Part shown: piece after piece, positions 45,079 to 53,439 of the stretch
Layout of the letters: every line of letters starts with the position of its first letter
Numbering within the stretch: position 1 is the stretch's first letter
Source of the DNA: Betaproteobacteria bacterium
GTDB taxonomy: Bacteria; Pseudomonadota; Gammaproteobacteria; Burkholderiales; Rhodocyclaceae
Assembly (NCBI GenBank): GCA_016720065.1
Contig: JADJXY010000002.1
Span: 1,067,001 to 1,131,000, forward strand
Length of the DNA stretch: 64,000 nucleotides
Reading direction: 5' to 3'
Translations under genes and position numbers: made by a program
The notes under the pieces: model-generated
What the model was told of the DNA's origin: nothing
What the model saw: the letters and a program-made list of their open reading frames with translations, nothing else
The model's database searches: none

Positions 45079-45603
45079 TGTTTTCTCCTGGGTGAAATTC
45101 CGATTCAAGGGCCTGCTAAGAACATCAGCGCCCAAAGCCTGCAGCCTGTGTGCTAATCGCGATCGGTGGAGAGCCGAATTCCAAGAAGAAGGTAGCGACT
45201 ATGCGGCGATCTCCAGGGGGTGTGGCAACGCCGGAAGCTTCCGTCGCAGATGCCTCTGGACCCTACTTGTCCGGCACGTGATTCGCTCGACCCGCCGGTA
45301 AAGCGCGCGCCTTGTGTGACTTCATCCCCCGATTAGAGTCGCGGCCAGACCGCGCCTTCACACCACAACTCAAGCAGATTTATTGCGCTCAGAGTGGCGT
45401 CTCCCCGCCCATGCTAGTAGGTTGGCATTTATATCATCGGTATTTCTACTTGTCGATAGATTACGCCCAGGGTATATCAGGATTCCGTTTGCCTAATTGA
45501 ACACACTCGCAATTCCGGTCCTTGAGTCCGGACGCCCTTCGCCCCCAAGGAAGACACTGAGCAATGCCGGGCTCCTGAGGACATTCGGGTCCCGTTGCCT
45601 TAG
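45079..45603. other. Gene-free leader and flank of the KAP operon
   Basis: About 525 bp without a supportable gene, noticeably richer in A/T than neighbouring DNA. It holds the operon promoter (45428-45456), a long untranslated leader of about 340 nt, and the TTAG target copy of the insertion sequence at its far edge. No terminator or small RNA is recognised. Confidence 0.6.
45428..45456 (-). promoter_or_regulatory. Sigma70-like promoter of the DUF2235-KAP operon
   Basis: On the minus strand TCGACA (45456-45451), a 17-bp spacer and TATAAA (45433-45428); each hexamer matches the consensus at five of six positions. It reads toward the hydrolase gene, with an expected start near 45421. It is the best promoter match seen in the window. 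Confidence 0.7.
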
Positions 45604-47169
45604 CCCGAATATTTCACCGTGAGGTCGGCGGGACCGCCGGAAAGGCGCTCTAATACAGGTATCGAAGCCGTATTGAGAGGAGTTCCGCCGATGCCGAATT
45701 GTACCGCTGGGTTGAAGGGATTTGGTCGCGTCGGTCGCTGCGTGATCGAAGCGAATTTTGAAGGGGGCGCCTTGAGTTCGGACGGGGGTTTGCTCCTTCT
45801 GCGTCAGGTGGATGAACGCACGGGTCTGTCGAAAGCGGTCGCCCAGGCGCTGCACGACCCCCGCAATCAGGAACTGATCGTGCACGAGATGCGCGACCTG
45901 GTTGCCCAGCGGCTATACGCACTGTGCTGCGGCTACGAAGACCTCAACGACCACGCGGCGCTGCGCAGCGATCCGCTCATGCAGACCGCGGTGGGACGTA
46001 GCCGGGACCTGGGCAGCAGTCCTACCCTGTGCCGACTGGAGAAGCGGGCCACGCGCCAGGATGTCATCGCCCTGAACCGGGTTCTGGTCGACCAGTTCAT
46101 CGCCAGCCAACCCCGGGCACCGCAAGAATTCATCCTCGACATCGACGCCTCTGACATTCCCCTGCACGGCGATCAGGAACAGAGGAGTTCCACGCCTACT
46201 ACGACAGCCACTGCTACCTGCCCCTCTACGTCTTCTGCGGCAAGGCCATGCTGGCCTGCGTGCTGCGCCGCAGCCGGATCGATGGCGCCCGGCATGCGGC
46301 GGCCGTCATCAAGCTCCTGGTCACTCGGCTCCGCCAGGCCTGGCCGACGGTGCGGATCATCGTCCGGGGCGACTCGGGCTTCTGTCGCCAGCGCTTGATT
46401 CGCTGGTGCGAGCGCCGGGAGGTCGGCTACGTGATCGGCTTGGCCCGCAACGCCCGTCTGCATCGCCAAGTCGAAGGGTGGGAGCGACTGATGGAAGAGG
46501 CCTACGCCCAAAGCGGCAGCAAACAACGCTGGATCCGGGAATTCAGCTATGCCGCCGACAGTTGGGATCGTCCTCGGCGGGTGATCACCCGCCTCGAATT
46601 CGGTCGCCAGGGCAACAATCCGCGCTTCATCGTGACCAATCTTGAAGGAGAAGCGGCCGACCTCTACGACGGTCTCTACTGTCAGCGGGGTGAGGCTGAG
46701 AATCGGATCAAGGAGGCGCAACTGGATTTGTTCGGCACCCGGGCCAGTTGCCACAGGTTCCTCGCCAATTGGTTGCGGATGATGTTCTCGGCGCTGGCTT
46801 ATACCCTGATGCAGCGCTTGCGCGAGTTGGCCCTGGCGGATACCGAACTGGCCAACGCTACCGCTGCAACCATTCGCGTCCGCTTGCTCAAGATCGGTGC
46901 TGCCGTTGTGCGCAATACCCGGCGTATTCGTGTCCTGCTGGCCTCCCACCATCCGCTGCGCGATATCTTCCGCATCGCCGCCAACGCCTTGGCTTCTCCG
47001 TAGCAACGTTTGTGTGCGTCCCCGACACGCTATGCTTCGGGGGTTGGGGGAGGCACGCCCTCAGTCAGTCCAATTGCTTGGTATTTGGGCAAATCGGGCC
47101 AGAAGTGCGGACGGTAACCCGGTGCGTCCAGGAAAATCTCGTCCGAAACGGGTCGGTGAAATTTCCGGG
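45604..47169 (+). mobile_element. IS1380-family insertion sequence, 1566 bp, with TTAG target duplication
   Basis: Terminal inverted repeats CCCGAATATTTCACCG (45604-45619) and CGGTGAAATTTCCGGG (47154-47169) match at 14 of 16 positions. The 4-bp target duplication TTAG is at 45600-45603 and 47170-47173, so both ends are complete and the insertion is fairly recent. It contains a single transposase reading frame that is now frameshifted. Confidence 0.92.
45691..47003 (+). pseudogene. IS1380-family DDE transposase, frameshifted
   Basis: The first part (ATG 45691, AGGAG upstream) reads MPNCTAGLKGFGRVGRCVIE ... EFILDIDASDIPLHGDQEQ, with the first catalytic Asp in LDIDASD. Near 46178-46185 the frame is lost and continues shifted, as EFHAYYDSHCYLPLYVFCGK then VRIIVRGDSGFCRQRLIRWCE (second Asp) and YCQRGEAENRIKEAQLD (catalytic Glu). 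One missing base in CAGAGGAG would explain it. IS1380 elements are not known to need programmed frameshifting, so the copy is probably inactive by itself but could be moved by an intact relative. Confidence 0.9.
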
Positions 47170-47173
47170 TTAG

Positions 47174-47473
47174 CCCCCTTGGGGGGCGACTTTAGAGACC
47201 CGCCCGAAGGCCCGAGTAGCGCAAAGGCCTGGGCGAAGCCCAGCGCCGACCTTGGGGTCGTTTTCTCTTTGGTGACTTTTTGCAGAAATCAGGCCTTCCA
47301 GGCCAGACTTTCTTGCCGAGCAATAAAGCGCAGCTTCCGCCCGGCGAAAAAATCACACTCCTTCACGGGGAAGCCCAAGGTTCAGAAAACCCTGTCGCCC
47401 CGAGGAATCCGGACAACTCAACCCGAACCCCAGGATTGCGGATACCCCTGCCCTCAAGCGGACGACGCCGCCT
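47174..47473. other. Gene-free stretch after the insertion sequence
   Basis: About 300 bp with no supportable gene. It begins with GCCCCCTTGGGGGGC, a strong hairpin, and contains CTTTGGTGACTTTTTGCAG, a type of sequence that recurs between genes in betaproteobacteria. It may be the remains of an older repeat or mobile element. No terminator with a clear T-run directly after a stem was found. Confidence 0.4.
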
Positions 47474-48238
47474 TCAGCCCCGCAGTCGATACCAGAGCAG
47501 CCCGATCCACTCGTGCAGAGCCAGGCCGTTGGTCTTCACCGCGTCGTAGCGCGGCAGGAAATCCAGGATGCTGGGGGGAAGGCGGTTGCTGAAATAGCTG
47601 GTGGGTGCCGGCGTGACCTGGAATCCTGCCGCTTCGAAGGAGGCGACCGCCCGGGGCATGTGAAAGGCGTGCGTGACCAGGGCGATGCGCTTCCTGCCCT
47701 GGGGCAACAGGATGCGCGCGGTGAAGAGCGCGTTCTCCCGCGTATTGGCGGACTCACCCTCCAGCCAGGTCGGGGTGAAGGCGAAATCCCGTTGCAGGGC
47801 ATTGCGCATGGCGTCGGCCTCTGACAGCCCTTCCCCATCCGGTTTCCCCCCGGAAACCAGCAGGGGCTTGCCGGAGGTCCGGGCCACCACGGCACCGTAG
47901 CGCACCCGATCGAGGGTCAATTGGCGGATTTCGTCCTGGCCGTCGAATTCGGGCGCCTGGCGGTAGCGGCCGCCCCCCAGAACGACCACGGCATCGACAT
48001 CCAGCCCGGCCAGGGCGCTCTGCGGAAGGACCGGGTGGCGGTACTCCAGCCCGGCCATGAGGTATTTTCCGGTCACGGGAAGGGAGCACACGACCAGGCT
48101 GAGCAGACCCAGCACGAGCACGCCCCCTCCCAGTCGCGGCCAGCGACGCCGCATGACCAGCCCCAGGACGAGCGGCAGGATGCCGTTCAGGGGCGGCAGC
48201 AGGAAGGCAGCAATGAAATTGGTGATCAACCAGGCCAT
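47474..48238 (-). CDS. YdcF/ElyC-like DUF218 membrane protein
   Basis: 254 residues from the ATG at 48238. Two N-terminal membrane segments (FIAAFLLPPLNGILPLVLGLVM and GGVLVLGLLSLVVCSLPVTGKYL) precede the DUF218 domain: VDAVVVLGGGRYR, SGKPLLVSGGKPDG, EGESANTRENALFTA, RIALVTHAFHMPRAVASFEAAG. The E. coli relative ElyC affects peptidoglycan and enterobacterial common antigen lipid-carrier handling; SanA/YdcF relatives are of uncertain role. Between IS1380 and a type B repeat, alone on its strand. Confidence 0.86.
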   Translation of the reverse strand: MAWLITNFIAAFLLPPLNGILPLVLGLVMRRRWPRLGGGVLVLGLLSLVVCSLPVTGKYLMAGLEYRHPVLPQSALAGLDVDAVVVLGGGRYRQAPEFDGQDEIRQLTLDRVRYGAVVARTSGKPLLVSGGKPDGEGLSEADAMRNALQRDFAFTPTWLEGESANTRENALFTARILLPQGRKRIALVTHAFHMPRAVASFEAAGFQVTPAPTSYFSNRLPPSILDFLPRYDAVKTNGLALHEWIGLLWYRLRG

Positions 48239-48304
48239 GGTCAGCGAGCGCACAAAAAACCCGCGCCGCAGCGCGGGTGCTCATGGTGCCATAGGAATTT
48301 CTCA

Positions 48305-48463
48305 GAGCCTGTGAATTTTTCGGGCGCGCCCGAGCGGCGTGCCGAGCTGTGCACGATCAAGGCGCAAAGCACAGCCATAGCTCGAGCTATGGCGAGCATT
48401 TGCAACGCCGAGCGGGCGCAGCTCGGCATGACGAGCGGGGATGAATGAAATTTTCACAGGCTC
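48305..48463. repeat. Type B palindromic element, copy B2, at prpE stop
   Basis: 159 bp with inverted ends GAGCCTGTGAATTTTT and AAATTTTCACAGGCTC, central hairpin CATAGCTCGAGCTATG and outer arms GGCGTGCCGAGCTGTGC / GCGCAGCTCGGCATGACG that can pair. Flanked by TCA on both sides; the right TCA (48464-48466) is the stop codon of prpE read on the minus strand. Confidence 0.9.
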
Positions 48464-50356
48464 TCAGCCCGCCAGCAGCTTCCTGATGTTTTCCAGGGTG
48501 GAAGGATCGTCGATGGTGGTCAGGTCGCCCGGGTCGCGGCCTTCCGCCAGGGCCTGGAGCGATCGACGCAGCATCTTGCCGGAGCGGGTCTTGGGCAGGC
48601 CGCTGACGAAATGCACCCGAGCGGGCCGGGCGATGGCCCCCAGGATGCCGTCCACCGTACCCATCACTTCCTTTTCCAGAGCGGCGGTGAGTTCCGGCGT
48701 GGCGATCTTCGCGGCGTCCTTGACCACGGCGAAGGCCATGGGCATCTGGCCCTTCAACTTGTCCTCGACGCCGACCACGGCCACTTCGGCGATGGCGGCG
48801 TGGGCCTGGATGGCCTCCTCGATCTCCCGGGTACCCAGGCGGTGGCCGGCGACGTTGATGACGTCGTCGGTACGGCCCAGGATGGTGAAATAGCCGTCCC
48901 CATCCTTGATCGCCCAGTCGAAGGAGGAATAGACCAGGGGCTCCTTGAACAGGCTGAAGTAGGTGCTGACGAAGCGCTCGTCCTGGCCCCAGACGGTGGA
49001 CAGGCAGCCCGGCGGCAAGGGCGGCACCACGGCGGCGATACCCTTTTCGTTGGCGTCGCATTCGGAACCGTCCTCGCGGAAGATTTTCAGGTTGTAGCCA
49101 TAGACCGGGAAGCTGGGGGAGCCGAACTTGATCGGCGTCTTTTCCACGCCATGGATAGCGGAGAGCATGGGCCAACCGGTTTCCGTCTGCCAGTAGTTGT
49201 CGATCACCGGCTTGTTCAGCTCACCCTGGAACCACTCGTGGGTCGGCTGGTCCAGCGGTTCGCCGGCCATGAAGATGTGCTTGAGGGAGGACAGGTCGTA
49301 CTTGTGCATGTAGGCCGGATCCTGCTTCTTCAGCACACGGGCTGCAGTCGGCGCGGAGAACATGACGTTGACCTTGTATTTCTCGACGATCTGCCACCAG
49401 ATGCCGGGGTCCGGACGCAGGGGCGTGCCTTCGTACATCACGGTGGCCATGCCGGCGATGAGGGGCCCGTAGATGATGTAGGAGTGGCCCACCACCCAGC
49501 CGATGTCGGAGGTGGAGAAATAGGTCTCGCCCTCGTAGCCGCAGTAGATGTGCTTCATCGAAGCGGCCAGCGCCACGGCGTAGCCGCCGGTGTCGCGCTG
49601 CACGCCCTTGGGCTTTCCGGTGGTACCGGAGGTGTAGAGGATGTAGGAGGGTTCCGAGGATTCCATCCACTCGCAAGGCACCTGGGCATCCATGAACTGG
49701 GCGCGCAGGGCGGCGTAATCGACGTCGCGGCCTGCGACGGTGTTGAAGCCCTTGTCGAGGCCGCGATCCACCATCAGCACCTTGGCCGGCTTGTGCTCGG
49801 CCAGCTTGATGGCCTCGTCCAGCAGATTCTTGTAGGGCACCGCCTTGCCGCCCCGCATGCCGGCGTCGGACGAGACGATGAGTACGGGCTTGGCGTCGTC
49901 GATGCGGGTGGCCAGGGAACCGGAGGCGAAGCCGCCGAAGACCACGGAATGGATGGCACCGATGCGGGCCGAAGCCAGGATGGCAAAGGTGGCCTGAGCG
50001 ATCATCGGCATATAGATGAGGATACGATCGCCCTTCCTGACCCCCAGGCTCTTGTAGATGGCCGCCATGCGCTCGATTTCACGCTGCAATTCGGCGAAGG
50101 AATAGATTTTTTCCTCGTCGGTTTCAGTGGAAACGTAGATCAGAGCCCGGGCATCGGGTCGCTTGGCCGCGTGGCGGTCCACCGCGTTGTGGCACAGGTT
50201 GGTCTTGCCGCCGACGAACCATTTGGCAAAAGGCGGCCGCGAATAATCGCAGACCTGGGTGAAGGGCTCCTGCCAATCGATCAACTGCGCCTGCTCACTC
50301 CAGAAGGCGTCCGGTTGTTCGACGGAACGGCGGTGAAATTCCTTGTAGGTACTCAT
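48464..50356 (-). CDS. prpE: Propionyl-CoA synthetase PrpE (acyl-CoA synthetase, AMP-forming)
   Basis: 630 residues. Start MSTYKEFHRRSVEQPDAFW and the AMP-binding motif YTSGTTGKPKGVQRDTGG, then YWQTETGWPMLS and the C-terminal TRSGKMLRRS with the acetylatable lysine. The segment DTGGYAVALAASMKHIYCGYEGE is characteristic of PrpE rather than Acs. It activates propionate (and possibly acrylate) to the CoA ester. It overlaps the preceding regulator gene by ATGA and ends exactly at a type B repeat. Control by acetylation at the C-terminal lysine, for instance by a Pat enzyme, is common in the family. Confidence 0.93.
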   Translation of the reverse strand: MSTYKEFHRRSVEQPDAFWSEQAQLIDWQEPFTQVCDYSRPPFAKWFVGGKTNLCHNAVDRHAAKRPDARALIYVSTETDEEKIYSFAELQREIERMAAIYKSLGVRKGDRILIYMPMIAQATFAILASARIGAIHSVVFGGFASGSLATRIDDAKPVLIVSSDAGMRGGKAVPYKNLLDEAIKLAEHKPAKVLMVDRGLDKGFNTVAGRDVDYAALRAQFMDAQVPCEWMESSEPSYILYTSGTTGKPKGVQRDTGGYAVALAASMKHIYCGYEGETYFSTSDIGWVVGHSYIIYGPLIAGMATVMYEGTPLRPDPGIWWQIVEKYKVNVMFSAPTAARVLKKQDPAYMHKYDLSSLKHIFMAGEPLDQPTHEWFQGELNKPVIDNYWQTETGWPMLSAIHGVEKTPIKFGSPSFPVYGYNLKIFREDGSECDANEKGIAAVVPPLPPGCLSTVWGQDERFVSTYFSLFKEPLVYSSFDWAIKDGDGYFTILGRTDDVINVAGHRLGTREIEEAIQAHAAIAEVAVVGVEDKLKGQMPMAFAVVKDAAKIATPELTAALEKEVMGTVDGILGAIARPARVHFVSGLPKTRSGKMLRRSLQALAEGRDPGDLTTIDDPSTLENIRKLLAG

Positions 50357-51522
50357 GGGTTTCCCTCTCGTTGATCCTGCACGCTGGTCACGATCTCCGG
50401 CCCGGACTTTTCTTCTGCTCGCGTCCGTTGGCCCAAACGACGTTCGATATCCGCCAGGGGCAGATTCAAACCGAATTCCTTGTCCATCAGCCGGATCAGC
50501 GGCAGAACCTGCAGACCGAGATGGACGAGATGGGGCAGAACGGTCTCGAACCGCTCCGCAGCCAGAAGTTCCAGGGCATGCTGCAACCCCAGGCGGCGGG
50601 CGCCGCCACCCTTGGAACCGGCGACGATGCGGTTGCCACCGGCCGCCATGGCCTCCTCCATGCGTTGGCCTGCCAGTTCCAGGAGGGCAACGGCGGAAAC
50701 CGCAGCATCGTCGGGAACGCTGGCCACGCCGATGCTGACCGTCAGGATGACCCGTTGCCCGTGGGCCGCCACGTGGGCCACCTCGATGGCTTCCCGCACC
50801 CGGTTGGCGAAGGACGCGCACAGGATGGGGGAAGTCCCCGGCGAAACGATGGCGTACTGGCCCGCCGCGAAGTGCCCCAGGGCATCTTCCCGGCGCAACT
50901 TGGCCGCCAGCAATTTGGCAAAGCGGGTTCCCACCTGCTCCGCGCCCACCGTCCCAAGCCGCTCGCACACACTGGGAAAGGCGTCGAAACCCAGCACCAT
51001 GACGCTCACCTCGCTGTCGCGCCGGGCGGCCTGGGCCATGGCTTGCGCCGTCTGGATTTCCAGGTACTTGCGGGTAAACAGCCCGGAAGTGGGGTCCTGC
51101 ACCATCTGATCGCGGCCGTCGCCCAGACTTTGGCGGATGCGCGTCAGTTCCAGCAGATGGTCGAGGCGAGTGAGCACTTCTGCGGCGCCGCTCCCCTTGC
51201 TGATGAAATCGGAAACCCCCATGCCCTTGGCCTTCTGCCGCTCATCCTCGGTCTCCTCGCCGGAAACCAGGATAAAGGGCAGTTCCTGCAAGCGGCGCAA
51301 TTTCGAGGTGCGCACCTTCTCCAGCAACTGGTAGCCGTCCAGCTTGGGCATCTGCAAATCGGAAATGACTGCCTGGATCGAATGATCGAGAACCAGCGTC
51401 TGCCAGGCGGCTTCGCCGTCTCCCTCCTCCCGCACCTCGTAGTGGCCCTGCAGGCTGCGCACCAGGGAGGCCCGCACCAGGCGGGAATCGTCCACCACCA
51501 GAACCCGGGGCAGATCAGCCAT
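50353..51522 (-). CDS. Response regulator with degenerate GGDEF-type output domain
   Basis: 389 residues from the ATG at 51522. The receiver domain (RVLVVDDSRLVRASL, phospho-acceptor Asp55 in AVISDLQMPKLDGYQLL, Lys in DFISKGSG) is intact. The second domain starts DPTSGLFTRKYLEIQ and has the overall GGDEF pattern, but the signature site reads AAGQYA instead of GGDEF, so cyclic di-GMP synthesis is unlikely; it may bind GTP or a partner. A further ~75 residues follow the GGDEF-like part. It overlaps acuI by eight nt upstream and prpE by four downstream, so it lies inside a metabolic operon without a partner kinase. Confidence 0.87.
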   Translation of the reverse strand: MADLPRVLVVDDSRLVRASLVRSLQGHYEVREEGDGEAAWQTLVLDHSIQAVISDLQMPKLDGYQLLEKVRTSKLRRLQELPFILVSGEETEDERQKAKGMGVSDFISKGSGAAEVLTRLDHLLELTRIRQSLGDGRDQMVQDPTSGLFTRKYLEIQTAQAMAQAARRDSEVSVMVLGFDAFPSVCERLGTVGAEQVGTRFAKLLAAKLRREDALGHFAAGQYAIVSPGTSPILCASFANRVREAIEVAHVAAHGQRVILTVSIGVASVPDDAAVSAVALLELAGQRMEEAMAAGGNRIVAGSKGGGARRLGLQHALELLAAERFETVLPHLVHLGLQVLPLIRLMDKEFGLNLPLADIERRLGQRTRAEEKSGPEIVTSVQDQREGNP

Positions 51523-52519
51523 GGGCCTCACCCCCGATTTCGACGACGACGCGACCCTTGGCCCGACCGGCGATGAATTCAGGGAAGACCTGCGGCAGAT
51601 CGGCGAAGGCGACCATGCGGCTCATCCCGGCGAGATGACGCGGCTTCATGTCCGACGCCAGACGCAGCCAGACCCCGTGGCGATAAGGTTCACCGACATA
51701 ACCGGAATCGATGCCCAGAAGACTCACGCCCCGCAGGATGAAGGGCGCCACCGTCATATTCAGATTCATCCCCGCAGCGAGGCCAATACTGGCGATGGTC
51801 CCGCCGGGTTCCATACTGCTGGCAATCCAGGCCAGATAATCGCCCCCCAGATTATCCACCGCCCCAGCCCAGCGGGCCCGCTCCAGGGGACGCACGCGAC
51901 TGAGGTCGACACTGGAGCGCAGAAGGATCTCGCTGGCACCCAAATCCTTGAGATAGTCGGCTTCACTTTCCTTGCCGGTCAGGGCGCTTACGCGGTAGCC
52001 CCGGGCAGCCAGCATGTCGATGGCCAGGCTGCCGACCCCGCCGGTGGCACCAGTGACCAGTACAGGCCCCTTTTGCGGCGTGAGCCCGTTTTCCTCCATG
52101 CGCACCAGACCCAGGGCGGCGGTAAAGCCGGCAGTGCCCAGGGCCATGGCCTCGTAGAGCGAAAGCCCTGCAGGCAGGGGGACCACCCAGTCCGCCGGAA
52201 CCCGGGCAAATTGGGCGTAGCCGCCGTGACGGGCTACCCCCAGGTCGTAGCTGGTGGCGATGACCCGGTCGCCGGGCGCAAAACGCGGGTCGGCGCTCTT
52301 TTCCACCGTCCCCGCCATGTCGATACCGCCCACACAGGGGAAGCGGCGGATGATGCGTCCGGCACCAGTGGCCGCAAGGGCATCCTTGTAGTTGACGCTC
52401 GAATAGGCGACCCGCAGGGTGACTTCCCCAGGATCGAGGGCGTCCTCGTCCAGGTCGACAAAGCCCGCGACGGTCTTCCCGTCCCTGTCCTCGATTAGCA
52501 GGGCTTTGAATGGATTCAT
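51515..52519 (-). CDS. acuI: AcuI/YhdH-type acrylyl-CoA reductase (NADPH)
   Basis: 334 residues of the medium-chain dehydrogenase/quinone-reductase family without zinc ligands. Nucleotide site VLVTGATGGVGSLAIDMLAARG; YhdH/AcuI hallmarks YSSVNYKDALAATGAGRIIRRFP and GIDSGYVGEPYRHGVW. AcuI reduces acryloyl-CoA to propionyl-CoA, which detoxifies acrylate. First gene of an operon with the regulator and prpE; AAGGAG precedes the ATG. Confidence 0.88.
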   Translation of the reverse strand: MNPFKALLIEDRDGKTVAGFVDLDEDALDPGEVTLRVAYSSVNYKDALAATGAGRIIRRFPCVGGIDMAGTVEKSADPRFAPGDRVIATSYDLGVARHGGYAQFARVPADWVVPLPAGLSLYEAMALGTAGFTAALGLVRMEENGLTPQKGPVLVTGATGGVGSLAIDMLAARGYRVSALTGKESEADYLKDLGASEILLRSSVDLSRVRPLERARWAGAVDNLGGDYLAWIASSMEPGGTIASIGLAAGMNLNMTVAPFILRGVSLLGIDSGYVGEPYRHGVWLRLASDMKPRHLAGMSRMVAFADLPQVFPEFIAGRAKGRVVVEIGGEAHG

Positions 52520-52530
52520 CTTCGTCTCCT

Positions 52531-52562
52531 TGGACCGTTAATTGTATTCATAATTACGAATT
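52531..52562. promoter_or_regulatory. AT-rich putative operator upstream of acuI
   Basis: GTTAATTGTATTCATAATTAC is an AT-rich, imperfect inverted repeat (AATT-N8-AATT core) in an otherwise GC-rich gap, just before the acuI ribosome site. It could hold the promoter and an operator (AcuR- or MarR-like). No regulator gene of those families is adjacent. Confidence 0.35.
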
Positions 52563-52633
52563 CCAGCCAGGACCCAAAGTGGTCTGACCACGAGCCTTTA
52601 CGCTGTGGAGTTTTTCACATACACTCCGGCCCC

Positions 52634-53149
52634 ATGCGTAAAACTTTCGCCCGCCCGTTCGCCCGCCTGCTGCTTGCCGCCGCCTTCCTCGGCGCCTCCG
52701 TCGCGGGCCAGGCCGCAGAGCAGAAGCCCATCGACGAAGGCCCTTCCCTGCTGGAACGTTACACCAACGCCGCCCAGGATGTCATCCTGCACGGCCTCAA
52801 GCTGGTAGGCGTCAACTACCGTCTGGGGGGCAACGACGAAAGCAGCGGCCTCGATTGCAGCGGCTTCGTCCGCCTGGTCTTCAAGGAAACCCTCGGCACC
52901 CTGCTTCCCCGTACCGCCAAGGAAATGAGCGAAGTTGGCGAGCACGTCGACGCCTCCGAGCTCAAACCCGGGGATCTGGTGTTCTTCAACACCATGAAGC
53001 GCGCCTTCTCCCATGTCGGCATCTATCTCGGCGACAACCACTTCCTGCACGCCCCCAAGCCTGGGGCCGAAGTCCGCGTCGAGAGCATGCAGAGCAGCTA
53101 CTGGGTCAAGCGCTTCAACGGCGCCCGGCGCATCCTCGATCAGGAGTAA
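52634..53149 (+). CDS. NlpC/P60 family peptidoglycan endopeptidase
   Basis: 171 residues. Signal peptide (FARLLLAAAFLGASVAGQA), then the NlpC/P60 fold with Cys75 in LDCSGFVR, His127 in FSHVGIYLG and His139 in HFLHAPKPG. These enzymes cut D-glutamyl-diaminopimelate bonds in peptidoglycan stem peptides. Alone on its strand; divergent from the acuI operon. Confidence 0.92.
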   Translation: MRKTFARPFARLLLAAAFLGASVAGQAAEQKPIDEGPSLLERYTNAAQDVILHGLKLVGVNYRLGGNDESSGLDCSGFVRLVFKETLGTLLPRTAKEMSEVGEHVDASELKPGDLVFFNTMKRAFSHVGIYLGDNHFLHAPKPGAEVRVESMQSSYWVKRFNGARRILDQE

Positions 53150-53439
53150 GCGCGGTGGTGCGCCTTCGCAGCGCGCCTTGCCGGATGTTCGCTTTCAGTC
53201 GTTCCCCCGAGGCTGAGCGCAACTCTGGTATTCCGCCCCTGGCGTGACATCGTGGCGCAGCGACCCGCCAACCGGCCGTCTTCCACCGGGTCTGACAAAC
53301 GGCCCACCCCCTCCTCGATCATCATCCGGGTACGTGGCCACAGGGCATCCCGCGCTGTGTTTCATCCAGCGCCACAGGAACGCGAGAACTCGCCTCGGCC
53401 TCCACGCACATCGTTGCGCGGACTCAACCCTGAGAGCGT
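53150..53439. other. Gene-free gap between the NlpC/P60 and pyruvyl transferase genes
   Basis: About 290 bp with no gene, repeat or hairpin that I recognise. It is less GC-rich toward its 3' end. No ribosome site is clear before the following ATG. Confidence 0.4.

Noticed and set aside
45619..45690. Extended N-terminus of the transposase
   Set aside because: The extra codons lie between the inverted repeat and the ATG at 45691, which has AGGAG and the family start MPNCTAG.
52597..52625. Promoter of the NlpC/P60 gene (TTTACG-17-TACACT)
   Set aside because: Both hexamers are weak and the predicted start would leave almost no leader.
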